DNA of 24,377 nucleotides from JAIBJP01 sp035639875 (GCA_035639875.1 DASQXE010000186.1:1-24377), one strand, 5' to 3'. Numbered from the stretch's first letter, positions 13,766 through 22,013 are shown. Notes: generated by a model not told the origin, from the sequence alone. A program made the numbers and translations.

Positions 13766-15193
13766 ATGGCCGCAGACGAGCAAAAGAGCGAGATCGAGAC
13801 CGGCTTCGGGACGGGCCTCCGAGCGAAGCTCGGGCGCGCCCCGGAGTCCGAGTCTCCTGTCGCCGAAGCTGAGGCGGTCATGGTGCCGCCGCTCGAGGGC
13901 GGCCCCGAGCCGACGAACGGCGTGCCGGCCGCCGACGTCGAGGCGCTGCGCGCCGAGCTCGCGGCGGCCCTCGCCCGCGAGCGGGACCTTCGCGACGAAC
14001 TGACTCTCCAGTCGGTGGAGGCGGCGGTCCCGGCCGAGGACTTCAGCGCCGCCGAGGCCGATTTCCGCGCCCGTTCCGCGGAGCTCGACGCCCGGGCTGC
14101 TCGTCTCGCCGCAGCCGAGACCGAGCTCGAAGAGCGTGAGCGCCGTGTCTCCGAGCAGGTTGCGCTCGTGCGCACGGAGAAGGAACGCCTGTCCGAGATC
14201 GAGACCCGCGTCGTTGCGCAGGACGCTCTCAGCTCCGAGCGGGAGGCGCAGGCCGAGGCCAGGCTCCGCGAGCTCAAGGACGCCGACCGCGAGCGCGAGC
14301 GCGTGCAGGCGCAGCTGCAAAAACAGGCCTCCACGGTTGCGGCTCAAGAGACGAAGCTCTCGAAGCGCGAGGCAGCTCTCGAGGCCCGTGAGGCGGAGAT
14401 CACCGCGCGGCACGACTCCCGCGAACGCTCCCTCGCCGCACGCGAGGCGGCCGTCCGAGAGCAGGAGAAGGGCTACGCGAGTGCCGAGGCCAAGCTCGCC
14501 CACCGCGAGCGCGAGCTCGCCAAGCAGCTGGCCGCGGTGAACGCCAGGCAGGAAGCGCTCGAGGAGCGCGAGGCCGAGGTCCTGAAAAGGCAGGAGCGCC
14601 TGCGCGCCGACGCGCAGCGGCTGGAGGCCGAGCTGACCGGCAAGGGAAAGGCTGCGCAGGACGCCCTGGCGAGGCTCAAGCAGATGGAGGCCCGCGAGCT
14701 CGAGCTTGCCGCCCGCGAAGCCGAGATCGGACGGCGCGAGGCGCATGTCGGTCGCGTCGAGAAAGACACCGAGCGCGGCCGCGACCTGGAGGAATACGAA
14801 GACCGCCTCAAAGAGCGCGAGCGCGAGCTGGCCGAGCGCGATGCCGAGCTCATGAACAGCGAGCAGCTGACCGACTCGCAGAAGAGCCGGCTCGAACGCA
14901 AGGAAAAGCGGCTCGGCGAGATGGAGGAGACGATTCGCGACCGGTTGCGCGAGCTCGACGACCGCGAGGCGATCATCGAGCAGCGCGAGGCGAGCATCGA
15001 GGCGGACACCGACATTCGCGAGGACAAGCTCGAGCGCCGCGAGAGGGAGCTCGCGGATCTAGAGCAGAGGCTCGCCAACAAAGAGAGCGAGCTGGCGACC
15101 TACGTCCAGCAGATCCAGAGCCAGCTGAAAGACCGCGAATCCACCTGGTGGAACAAGGTCACCGGGGACAACGCCCCTGAGGAAGCGGCCTAG
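13766..15193 (+). CDS. Long coiled-coil protein, last gene of the Tad operon
   Basis: A 475-residue protein starting at ATG 13766, 14 bp after tadC. Residues 1-55 are acidic and probably disordered. Residues 56-450 are a nearly unbroken coiled coil rich in Glu, Arg, Ala and Leu, with recurring ERERELAERDAEL, EALEEREAEVLKRQERL and REAALEAREAEI units, no Pro or Cys across most of the length, and no signal peptide or membrane helix. It ends in a short tail with a Trp pair (STWWNKVTGDNAPEEAA). It is not one of the standard Tad genes. By position and shape it may be a cytoplasmic scaffold or polar organiser for the pilus machine, in the manner of DivIVA-like or SMC-like helical proteins, but sequence alone cannot show this. 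Its stop shares the CTAG at 15190-15193 with the convergent gene. Confidence 0.8.
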   Translation: MAADEQKSEIETGFGTGLRAKLGRAPESESPVAEAEAVMVPPLEGGPEPTNGVPAADVEALRAELAAALARERDLRDELTLQSVEAAVPAEDFSAAEADFRARSAELDARAARLAAAETELEERERRVSEQVALVRTEKERLSEIETRVVAQDALSSEREAQAEARLRELKDADRERERVQAQLQKQASTVAAQETKLSKREAALEAREAEITARHDSRERSLAAREAAVREQEKGYASAEAKLAHRERELAKQLAAVNARQEALEEREAEVLKRQERLRADAQRLEAELTGKGKAAQDALARLKQMEARELELAAREAEIGRREAHVGRVEKDTERGRDLEEYEDRLKERERELAERDAELMNSEQLTDSQKSRLERKEKRLGEMEETIRDRLRELDDREAIIEQREASIEADTDIREDKLERRERELADLEQRLANKESELATYVQQIQSQLKDRESTWWNKVTGDNAPEEAA

Positions 15194-15873
15194 GCTGCGG
15201 CGCCTTCCCGCGCCGCTTGCTTCCAGCGCTCCAGAGCTTCCCAGCACGCGACCGTGTCGCTGGAGGCCTGCGCGCCCAGCTCGCGGAGGTCGTGCGCCCA
15301 GTGCAGTTCGGCCACCTTCGTCTCGTCGGGCTCGGGCTCGGCACCGGCCGCGAGGCGCGCGTGGTAGACGACGAGCGCCGATCCTGAGTCATCGTTCACG
15401 CAAACCGCCACCGGCGTCAGATCCTCTAGTGCGTCGCGGGGAAGGCAGATCTCCTCCTCGGCGTCGGCGAGGATCGCCGCCCGCGGTTCCTCATAGGGCG
15501 TAAGTCCGCCCGATGCGGAAGCTGTCCAGAGAAGCGGGTCGCGCCCGATCGATGGTGCGCGGAGCTGAAAGAGGACCGGGCCCTCCGGCCGCTCGAGGAA
15601 GACCTGCACCCCGAGCGCAAACCCCAGCCGGTAGGCGAGCGTCGGCTCCTCGAACACGACCATCGCTTCCGCATAGCGCCCCGCGCGGCGCAGGATCGCA
15701 CCGTCGGCGGAGACGCCGTGGCAGAAGGCAATGGGGCCGTCGAAGCGGCCGGGGGTGCGCGAGAGCAGGCGCTCCGCGTCGCGGAGCGCTTGCGCGAGGG
15801 CCGCGTCCGTGGCGAGGGCAAACGGAAAGGGCCTGAAGCGCGGCTCGCTGTCGAGGAGCACGATCGCGCGCAT
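15190..15873 (-). CDS. Degenerate Nudix-like protein
   Basis: ATG 15871-15873 gives 227 residues; upstream in-frame codons would overlap the topoisomerase gene. Residues 85-200 look like a Nudix fold: strands LGVQVFLERPEGPVLFQLRAP, then WTASASGG and a Nudix-box region at 122-145 (G-x5-E, then ALADAEEE-like). The box keeps the closing Glu triplet (139-141) but lacks the R-E pair of the consensus REUXEEXGU, so pyrophosphohydrolase activity is uncertain; it could be a binding or inactive homologue. The N-terminal 80 residues are unassigned. It is divergent from the topoisomerase gene with 43 bp between starts, and its TAG overlaps the coiled-coil TAG tail to tail. Confidence 0.55.
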   Translation of the reverse strand: MRAIVLLDSEPRFRPFPFALATDAALAQALRDAERLLSRTPGRFDGPIAFCHGVSADGAILRRAGRYAEAMVVFEEPTLAYRLGFALGVQVFLERPEGPVLFQLRAPSIGRDPLLWTASASGGLTPYEEPRAAILADAEEEICLPRDALEDLTPVAVCVNDDSGSALVVYHARLAAGAEPEPDETKVAELHWAHDLRELGAQASSDTVACWEALERWKQAAREGAAA

Positions 15874-15916
15874 GTCTTCAGTGTGAGCGGAGCCGTGGAT
15901 GGGAAGGAGCGGCGCA

Positions 15917-16963
15917 GTGCCGAGACTGACCCGTGCCGACTGCTCGACCCCCGGGATCGCCCGCCGCCGTCGAGGCCGCGGGTTCGAGTACATGGACGCG
16001 CGCGGCGAGCGGATCGTCGATCGGGACGTGCTCGACCGCATCCGCGGCCTCGTCGTTCCCCCGGCCTGGGAAAACGTGTGGATCTGTCCTCATCCGTTCG
16101 GTCACATCCAGGCGGTCGGCACCGACGCTGCCGGACGCCGCCAGTACCTCTACCACCAGCTCTGGCGGGAGCGCCGTGACCAGGAGAAGTTCGACGAGAT
16201 GTTGCGCTTCGCGCGCGCGCTCCCGCGGGTGCGCCGGACCGCCGCACGCCACCTCGCGAGGACCGGAATGCCGCGGGAGCGCGTGCTCGCGTGCGGCGTG
16301 CGCCTCCTCGACCGCGGCTTCTTCCGCATCGGTACCGAGGATTACGCAGAGCAGAACAAGACGTACGGGCTGGCGACGATGGAGAAGCGTCATGTCACGC
16401 TCGGGGACGGCCATGTGATCACGTTCGACTACGTGGCCAAGGGCGGGAAGCGCCGCGTGCAGTCGATCGTCGACCCGCCCGTGTACGCGGTCATCGAGGC
16501 GCTCTTGCGTCGGCGCTCGGGCCCCGAGCTGTTCGCGTACAAGAACGGGCGCAAGTGGATCGACATTCGCTCCGACGAGATCAACGAGTACATCAAGGAG
16601 CTCACCGGAGAGGACTTTTCCGCGAAAGACTTCCGTACCTGGACGGGGACGGTCATCGCGGCGGTGGCCCTCGCGGTCTCTGGGCGAGTCGCCACCACGA
16701 AGACAGCGCGCAAGCGCGCGGTCACGCGGGCGGTCAAGGAGGTGGCGCACTATCTGGGCAACACGCCGGCCGTGTGCCGCGCGTCCTACATCGACCCGCG
16801 TGTGTTCGATCGCTACCGCGACGGAATCACGATCGCGGGCGCGCTCGACAGTCTCGGTGAGGAGGCCGATATCGGCCAGCCGTCGTTCCAGGGCGCGATC
16901 GAGGAGGCGGTGCTCGACCTGCTCGAGGACGAGCGCAGCCCGGCGATCGAGAAAGTCGCATGA
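15917..16963 (+). CDS. Eukaryotic-like DNA topoisomerase IB
   Basis: A 348-residue type IB topoisomerase, which relaxes supercoils through a 3'-phosphotyrosine. I chose GTG 15917 because AAGGAG (15904-15909) lies 7 bases upstream; an in-frame ATG at 15899 lacks an SD. The DNA-binding N-terminal part has RGRGFEYMDARGERI and VPPAWENVWICPHP (48-61). Catalytic features: Arg137 in FFRIGTEDYAEQNKTYGL, Arg240 in KDFRTWTGT, Asn282 where many enzymes have His (HYLGNTPAVC), and the nucleophile Tyr291 in CRASYIDP. Length fits the short bacterial/poxvirus-like branch. It is followed, with an ATGA overlap, by the frameshifted membrane gene. Presence in bacteria is patchy and often seen in actinobacteria and proteobacteria. 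Confidence 0.93.
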   Translation: MPRLTRADCSTPGIARRRRGRGFEYMDARGERIVDRDVLDRIRGLVVPPAWENVWICPHPFGHIQAVGTDAAGRRQYLYHQLWRERRDQEKFDEMLRFARALPRVRRTAARHLARTGMPRERVLACGVRLLDRGFFRIGTEDYAEQNKTYGLATMEKRHVTLGDGHVITFDYVAKGGKRRVQSIVDPPVYAVIEALLRRRSGPELFAYKNGRKWIDIRSDEINEYIKELTGEDFSAKDFRTWTGTVIAAVALAVSGRVATTKTARKRAVTRAVKEVAHYLGNTPAVCRASYIDPRVFDRYRDGITIAGALDSLGEEADIGQPSFQGAIEEAVLDLLEDERSPAIEKVA

Positions 16964-17581
16964 TCTCATCCGAGACACGCCATCTGCTACTCGGCGACTG
17001 GAATCGCGTCGTCCGCGATCCGCTCGATCTCCTGCGGGCCATGTTTGCGGTGGCGGCGATCGTGTACGCGATGCTCGGGCTCGGCGGGGCGGCCAATCTC
17101 GGTGTTGCCGCGGTCACCGTGATCGCGGTGCGCTTCCTCAACCTGCCGCAGCCGTACGATCTCGCCTTCATCGCCTGCATGTGGCTGACCGGCTGGGGCG
17201 AGGCGCTTCGGCTCTACGACCGGTTCGGGAACTACGACGTGCTCGTTCACTTCCTCGTTCCGATGCTGGGCGCGCCGATCGTCTACATCGCGCTCTCCCG
17301 CCTCGAAGTGCTCGCGGAGCCGCGCGAGCACGACCAGCGGCATCATTATGTGGGGGCTATTCCTCGTCACCCTGGCGCTGGGTCTTGCTCTCGGCGCGCT
17401 GTGGGAGATCGCCGAGTGGATCTCTGATCACATGTTCGGCAGCAGGTTGCAGACCGGCCAGCGTGACACGATCGGCGACCTCGTTGCGGACGCCTGCGGC
17501 GCGGCGGCCGGCGGTGCGCTGCTCGTGATCTGGGCTGCGTTCGGATGGGGCTCGGTGCGGCGGGTCAAGGCCTCGACCTGA
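16960..17581 (+). pseudogene. DUF2238/YjdF-like membrane protein, split by one extra G
   Basis: ATG 16960 overlaps the topoisomerase stop. The first frame reads to about 17355: basic N-terminus, helices near residues 25-45 and 48-90, then LYDRFGNYDVLVHFLVPMLG. The conserved continuation lies one base later in the next frame: LFLVTLALGLALGALWEIAEW, DHMFG, and RDTIGDLVADACGAAAGG, ending at TGA 17579-17581. Removing one base from the five-G run at 17352-17356 joins the halves into a protein of about 206 residues with the WE-EW and DT-D motifs expected of the DUF2238 family (function unknown). Read as given, frame one ends at 17427 with unrelated residues. Either a true frameshift or a homopolymer sequencing error. 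The 3' end overlaps the convergent kinase gene by 17 bases. Confidence 0.75.
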
Positions 17582-18938
17582 GCGCGATCCAGACGTCGGC
17601 CCCGCCTCCGGCAGCGTTCCGGGCCTCCGCGCTGCCGCCGTGCGACCGGCTGATCGCCGCGACGATCGCGAGCCCGAGCCCAGCGCCGTCGCCGCTTCGG
17701 CCTTCGTCGGCGCGGCTGAAGCGCTCGAACGCGCGCGCGAGGAAGGGCTCCGGGAACCCCGGACCTTCGTCGTGGACATGGATCTCGACCGTCCCGTTCA
17801 GGGAACGGGCCTCGAGTCGCACCGTGCCTTGGCCGTGCCGCAGCGCGTTGTCCAGCAGGTTCCCGAGCGCCTGCTCCAGCCGCAGCCGGTCACCGACGAC
17901 TTCAAGCCCTCCGGGAACCTCGATCTCGATTCCGCGGGCGGCGTCCTCGCTCCGCCACAGGAACCTGTTGCGCACGCTCGCCAAGAGCTCTTCGACGACC
18001 AGTTTCTCCTGTCGCAACCGGAGCTCGCCTTGGTCGCTGCTCGCGATCAGGAGCAGCCCTTCGGCGAGCTGGGCGAGTCGGTCGGTCTCCTCGCTCGCCG
18101 CGCGCAGCGCCGCGCGCAACTCCTGCTCGTCCTGTGCGTGGCGAAGCGCCAGGTCGAGCTCCGCGCGCAGGAGGGCGAGCGGCGTACGCAGCTCGTGGCC
18201 GGCCTCGGCGACGAAGCCGCGCTCGCGCTCGAGCGCCTGTTCGAGGCGCGCGAGCATGTCGTTGAGCGTGTGCCCCAGCCGCTCGAGCTCGTCCCGCGTG
18301 TGTGGAACCGGAAGCCGCTCGTCGAGCCGCTCGGCGGAAATCTGGGTCGCCCTTCTTCTCATCTCGTCGACGGTGCGGAGGCCTGCACCGGCGAGCAGAT
18401 AGCCGGCGCCCGTGGCGAGGATGAGCGCGATCGGGCCCACGATGAGAAACTCGTTGCGGAGGTTGCGCAGCGCCTCGGCACGGTTTTCCCGAGTCGCCCC
18501 CACGACCAGGACGAGATGCTCGGTTCCCCGCTGCACCGGAACCGCCAGCATGCGTGCGGGCTCGTCCAAGCCGGGGACGGACGGACGGTTCGCGTAAATG
18601 GCGCGGTTCGCAGCTCGTTGCTGCTCTGCCGAGTCGAGCAGCGCGTGGTTCTGCAGCGGCGGCGTGCCCTCGACCACACGTCCGTTGGAGTCGAGGAGCT
18701 GTGCGAAGCTCTCACCGCTTTCGACGAGCGGCGCCGAGGAGAGCCCCGCGAGCGATCCCCGCGGATCCTCGACGAGCGCCCGAAGGTCCTGGGCACGAAG
18801 GCGTAGATCTTGGTCGAGCGCATTCGAAAGATCGCTGCCGAGGCGCTCGTACAAGAACGCGCCCGTGCCGGCGAGGACCAGCAGCATGGCGACCGCGAAC
18901 GCCGCTGCGACGCGCAGCCTGATGGGAAGCGGCCTCAC
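17565..18938 (-). CDS. Two-component sensor histidine kinase
   Basis: A 457-residue membrane kinase, start 18936-18938 overlapping the regulator stop by four bases, so the pair is co-translated. Topology: helix 9-30, an extracytoplasmic sensor region of about 130 residues (31-160) with no recognised domain, helix 164-185, then HAMP (186-235, with RRRATQISAERLDERLP). DHp: His248 in EAGHELRTPLALLRAEL. The HATPase_c domain has the N box Asn364 (LLDNALRHG), G1 DEGPGF (390-395) and G2 GDGAGLGLAIV (417-427). All catalytic motifs are intact. The sensor faces the wall side, and the divergent ABC exporter suggests sensing of envelope stress or an antibiotic-like compound; this is inference. The 3' end overlaps the convergent membrane gene. 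Confidence 0.95.
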   Translation of the reverse strand: MRPLPIRLRVAAAFAVAMLLVLAGTGAFLYERLGSDLSNALDQDLRLRAQDLRALVEDPRGSLAGLSSAPLVESGESFAQLLDSNGRVVEGTPPLQNHALLDSAEQQRAANRAIYANRPSVPGLDEPARMLAVPVQRGTEHLVLVVGATRENRAEALRNLRNEFLIVGPIALILATGAGYLLAGAGLRTVDEMRRRATQISAERLDERLPVPHTRDELERLGHTLNDMLARLEQALERERGFVAEAGHELRTPLALLRAELDLALRHAQDEQELRAALRAASEETDRLAQLAEGLLLIASSDQGELRLRQEKLVVEELLASVRNRFLWRSEDAARGIEIEVPGGLEVVGDRLRLEQALGNLLDNALRHGQGTVRLEARSLNGTVEIHVHDEGPGFPEPFLARAFERFSRADEGRSGDGAGLGLAIVAAISRSHGGSAEARNAAGGGADVWIALRSRP

Positions 18939-19615
18939 CGTCCGTCGCCCTCCCGGAGGCGGTACCCGACGCCACGGACGGTCTCGAGCGACTTACGCCC
19001 GAAGGGTCGGTCGATCTTGTCGCGCAGACGGCCGACGTGGACGTCGACCACGTTCGACTGCGCCTCGTACGCGAAGTCCCAGGCGTGCTCGAGCAACTGG
19101 AGCCGGGACAGAACCTGGCCGGGCTGACGCATGAAGCTCTCGAGCAGGGAGAACTCCTTCGTCGACAGCTGGATCTCGGCCTCGCCGCGCCGGACGGTGC
19201 GCGCAGCCGGATCGAGAGCGAGGTCGCCGACCTGGAGCACAGCGGGCCGCTCGGAGACTCCTCGCCGCACGAGTGACCGCAGCCGCGCGAGCAGCTCCGC
19301 GATTGCGAAGGGCTTCACGAGGTAGTCGTCGGCGCCGCTGTCCAGGCCGGCCACCCGGTCCTCGACGGCGCCGCGCGCGGTCAGCATGAGCACCGGCGAC
19401 CAGACGTCCCGCTCGCGTAGCTGGCGGCAGAGCTCGAAGCCGGACATGTCGGGGAGCATGAGGTCGAGGACGATCGCGTCGTACGGCGTCGCCTGCGCCA
19501 TCCACAGTCCTTCCGAACCGCGCGGGGCCACGTCCGCTACCAGGCCTTCCTTGGTGAGCGAACGGCGGATGACGTTCGCCATCTTCGGCTCGTCTTCGAC
19601 GACGAGTACTCGCAT
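18935..19615 (-). CDS. OmpR/PhoB-family response regulator
   Basis: A 226-residue regulator, ATG at 19613-19615. Receiver domain 1-115: acidic pocket Glu8/Asp9, phospho-acceptor Asp51 in IVLDLMLPDMSG, Thr79 and Lys101 (DDYLVKPF). Winged-helix DNA-binding domain 130-222: LSTKEFSLLESFMRQPGQVLSR and the recognition region NVVDVHVGRLRDKID, then LETVRGVGYRL. It pairs with the downstream kinase. The 114-bp divergent region to the ABC genes contains repeated GTCAC pentamers that might be its binding sites. Confidence 0.96.
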   Translation of the reverse strand: MRVLVVEDEPKMANVIRRSLTKEGLVADVAPRGSEGLWMAQATPYDAIVLDLMLPDMSGFELCRQLRERDVWSPVLMLTARGAVEDRVAGLDSGADDYLVKPFAIAELLARLRSLVRRGVSERPAVLQVGDLALDPAARTVRRGEAEIQLSTKEFSLLESFMRQPGQVLSRLQLLEHAWDFAYEAQSNVVDVHVGRLRDKIDRPFGRKSLETVRGVGYRLREGDGR

Positions 19616-19729
19616 GAACGAAGTGTGACGGGTCGCTCATGAAACGCCGATGAACGAGCGCTAGTCACAGACTGTCACTTGGGCAATCGGCGTCATCGTC
19701 CCTTCATCTGGTTCGCCTACGCTCGGTTC
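19616..19729. promoter_or_regulatory. Divergent control region with GTCAC repeats
   Basis: Between the regulator start (19615) and the ABC start (19730). GTCAC occurs at 19664-19668 and 19674-19678, exactly 10 bp apart, and its inverse GTGAC at 19625-19629. Ten-base spacing is typical of OmpR-type tandem half-sites. TACGCT (19718-19723) lies 6 bases before the ABC ATG, a possible -10 for a leaderless mRNA. Related ATGAA strings recur (19615-19655). The operator role is inferred. Confidence 0.35.
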
Positions 19730-20677
19730 ATGTCGGCTGCGATCGAAGCTCGTGGGCTCAGCAAGCGCTTCGGGGCGCTCGTCGCGGTGGACGGGCTCGA
19801 GCTCGAAGTTCCGCGCGGAGCCGTGCTCGGCTTTCTCGGCCCGAACGGCGCGGGCAAGACGACCGTCATCCGCGTACTGACGACGATCCTCGCTCCGTCG
19901 GCAGGCTCGTTCGCCGTCGCCGGGATCCCGGGCACGCGGCCGGCCGAGATCCGCCGCGCCGTCGGCGTCCTTCCCGAGAGCGCGGGCTATCCGGAGCAGC
20001 AGACCGGCGAGGAGTTCGTCCGCTACCACGCACGCCTGTTCGGGCATTCGCGCGCCAGCGCCCGAGTGACCGCGGCCTCGCTTCTCGACGAGGTCGGACT
20101 GGGCGAGCGTGCGCGGTCGCTCGTCGGCAGCTACAGCCGGGGGATGCGCCAGCGGCTGGGGATCGCGCGAGCGCTCGTCAACGAGCCGCAGATCATGTTC
20201 CTGGACGAGCCGACTCTGGGGCTCGACCCGGCCGGCCAGCGCCAGGTGCTGTCTCTCGTGCGGAGAGTCGCCGGCGACCGAGGCGCCACGGTCGTTCTCA
20301 GCACCCATCTGCTCGGGGAGGTAGAGGAGGTCTGCACCCAGGTCATCATCCTGAACCGAGGGCGGGTGGTCGCGGACGGGACGGTTGCGGAGGTCGTCCG
20401 GCGAGCCGCCGCGCCCGGACGGGCTCGTCTCGAGGTGGCGCGAGATCGGCTCGAGCATGCGCTGCGGGCGCTCGGCGCGGCCCCGGGCATCGCGGCGGCA
20501 CGGACAAACGGCCGGCCGGGCGAGCTCGAGCTCACCTTCGCCGCCGAGCACGCGCCCGAGGCGGGTCTCGCCGAGGCGCTGCGGATCTTGCTCGACGCGG
20601 ACGTACCCGTGCTGGGCCTCTCCCTCGAGGGCAGGCGGCTGAGCGACGCCTTTGTCGCGATGACGGAGACGACATGA
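19730..20677 (+). CDS. ABC exporter ATP-binding subunit (drug/ABC-2 type)
   Basis: ATG 19730 gives a 315-residue ATPase; an upstream in-frame start at 19679 adds non-homologous residues. Motifs: Walker A GPNGAGKT (37-44), Q-loop region near LPESAGYPEQQTG (81-93), signature YSRGMRQRLGIARAL (135-149), Walker B MFLDEPTLGLDP (156-167), H-loop His193 in LSTHLLGEVEE. Residues 225-315 form the C-terminal extension usual in DrrA/CcmA-like exporters. The ATGA overlap with the permease gene shows the pair is one unit. Probable export of a lipid, drug or peptide, under the adjacent two-component system. Confidence 0.95.
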   Translation: MSAAIEARGLSKRFGALVAVDGLELEVPRGAVLGFLGPNGAGKTTVIRVLTTILAPSAGSFAVAGIPGTRPAEIRRAVGVLPESAGYPEQQTGEEFVRYHARLFGHSRASARVTAASLLDEVGLGERARSLVGSYSRGMRQRLGIARALVNEPQIMFLDEPTLGLDPAGQRQVLSLVRRVAGDRGATVVLSTHLLGEVEEVCTQVIILNRGRVVADGTVAEVVRRAAAPGRARLEVARDRLEHALRALGAAPGIAAARTNGRPGELELTFAAEHAPEAGLAEALRILLDADVPVLGLSLEGRRLSDAFVAMTETT

Positions 20678-21453
20678 CGAGAGCGCGGAGATCGTGGCTC
20701 GTCGTCGCCGAGCAGGAGCTGCGCGATCTGTGGATCGCAGGCCGCGGCCTCCCCTTGACGCTCGCGTTCGCGCTTGTGCTGAGCGTGATGACCTACCTGA
20801 CCGCTACGAACACCGCGCTCAACTTCCTCGAGCAGCGCGAGTCCGTGAACCTCACGCTCCAGGTTGCCGTCGCAGTCGGAGCTCTCCTCGTCCTCCTCGG
20901 GAGCGCCGACGCCGTCAGCGGCGAGCGCGAGCGCGGGACGCTCGAGGGGCTGCTCCTCTCGCCGGTCTCGCGCCTCGATCTCGTCGTCGGCAAGGCGGTC
21001 GCCGCGCTCTCGATCTGGCTCGTCGCCGGCGTCGTGGCCATCCCGTACGTCTGGTTTCTCGGGCGCGGCGTCGGCGTCTTTGGCGTCGCCCTGGTTTCGG
21101 GCCTCGCGGTCGGGACGCTGCTCGCCCTCTTCCTCCTCGGCCTTGGGCTCGCCGTGAGCACGCTCGCCGGCTCCAACCGGCTCAGCCTCTCGATTTGCGT
21201 GTTCGTGCTGCTCGCGCTCTTCGCGCCAACGCAGCTACCGGGCGGCGCCGGGCAAGGCTGGGTGGGGGACCTGATCCAGCGAGCCGATCCGATCTCGTCC
21301 GGCCTCCATTACGTCGGCAAGCTGGTCGTGGACGCGCACGGCGCCGGCCAGGACATCTCGTGGCTGGCGGCGCCAGCGATCGCGGGCGTGCTCGGGGTCG
21401 TCGCCACGGTGGCCGCGTCGCGGGTCCTCACGCTGCGGGGCGCGCGCTCGTGA
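20674..21453 (+). CDS. ABC-2 family membrane permease
   Basis: A 259-residue integral membrane protein with about six helices (24-43, 63-80, 106-128, 133-162, 168-186, 232-255). The segment SADAVSGERERGTLEGLLLSPVSR (78-101) is the ABC-2 transporter coupling region found in NosY/DrrB-type permeases, including the E-R-E-x-GTLE core. It starts inside the ATPase stop and ends overlapping the next GTG. It should form a dimer with two ATPase subunits. The transported substrate is not evident from sequence. Confidence 0.9.
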   Translation: MTRARRSWLVVAEQELRDLWIAGRGLPLTLAFALVLSVMTYLTATNTALNFLEQRESVNLTLQVAVAVGALLVLLGSADAVSGERERGTLEGLLLSPVSRLDLVVGKAVAALSIWLVAGVVAIPYVWFLGRGVGVFGVALVSGLAVGTLLALFLLGLGLAVSTLAGSNRLSLSICVFVLLALFAPTQLPGGAGQGWVGDLIQRADPISSGLHYVGKLVVDAHGAGQDISWLAAPAIAGVLGVVATVAASRVLTLRGARS

Positions 21454-21968
21454 GGCGGCTCGCACTCCTTCTCGCTGTCGCGCTCCTGCTCGGCTTGGCC
21501 GCCGACGCCGGCGCTGCCACCGTCGAGCTCGACCGGACGCGCGTCTCCACGCGCATCGGGCGGGATTTCACCTTCGCGTCCACCATTCGGAACACGGCCG
21601 ACCGACCCGTGAGCGGCCTGGTCGCGCACCTCAACGTGTTGAGCAGCGACCCCGGCACCTACGTCGATCCGGAGGACTGGTCGGCGTACCGCACGCGCTA
21701 CCTCAGCGAGCTGCCGGCGCATGGCTCGGCGACCGTCACCTGGAACGTGAAGGCGGTGAACAGCGGGAGCCTCACGATCTATGTGGCGGTGCTCCCACGG
21801 CACGGAGCGGGCACCATCGACGTGAGCCCTCCGCTCCGGCTCGAGGTGGCGGAGCGGCGCACGCTCAACTCGGGCGGAGTCGTCCCACTCGCGCTCGGTT
21901 TTCCCGCTCTGCTGGCCGCTCTTTCCCTCGCGACGCGGCTTCGCAGGCGCCGTCAGACCGGCCGCTAA
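21450..21968 (+). CDS. Secreted Ig-like protein tethered by a C-terminal helix
   Basis: GTG 21450 overlaps the permease stop (GTGA). The 172-residue product has a signal peptide (RRLALLLAVALLLGLAADAGA, about 1-22), a single beta-sandwich region (24-135) resembling CARDB/NEW3-like domains (TFASTIRNTADRPVSGLVAHL, then SELPAHGSATVTWNVKAVNSG), and a C-terminal membrane helix (142-162) followed by RLRRRRQTGR. Such domains are often found beside ABC-2 exporters. A role as an outside partner of the transporter is inferred from the tight coupling. I do not recognise a precise family. Confidence 0.75.
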   Translation: MRRLALLLAVALLLGLAADAGAATVELDRTRVSTRIGRDFTFASTIRNTADRPVSGLVAHLNVLSSDPGTYVDPEDWSAYRTRYLSELPAHGSATVTWNVKAVNSGSLTIYVAVLPRHGAGTIDVSPPLRLEVAERRTLNSGGVVPLALGFPALLAALSLATRLRRRRQTGR

Positions 21969-21974
21969 CCGTGG

Positions 21975-22013
21975 CGCGCCGCCAGGCGCGTTTGGACTCT
22001 CCGCAAGCGGAGA
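21975..22013 (+). terminator. Tandem stem-loops after the ABC operon
   Basis: First hairpin: CGCGCC (21975-21980), loop GCCA, GGCGCG (21985-21990) followed by TTT. Second: 21998-22004 pairs perfectly with 22007-22013 (7 bp, two-base loop). Both lie just after the stop at 21968 and before the next gene, consistent with termination of the ABC transcript. The T run is short. Confidence 0.55.

Noticed and set aside
13766..15193. Internal DNA tandem repeats in the coiled-coil gene as a mobile or satellite element
   Set aside because: The similarity is between short Glu/Arg codon runs imposed by the heptad pattern; no exact long repeat unit is visible.
17640..18806. 388-residue plus-strand frame across the kinase
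   Set aside because: Antisense of a histidine kinase with complete H, N and G boxes; the frame has no domain.
19679..19729. Upstream start for the ABC ATPase
   Set aside because: The extra residues (about 17) have no family similarity and would occupy the divergent control region; ATG 19730 fits the family start.
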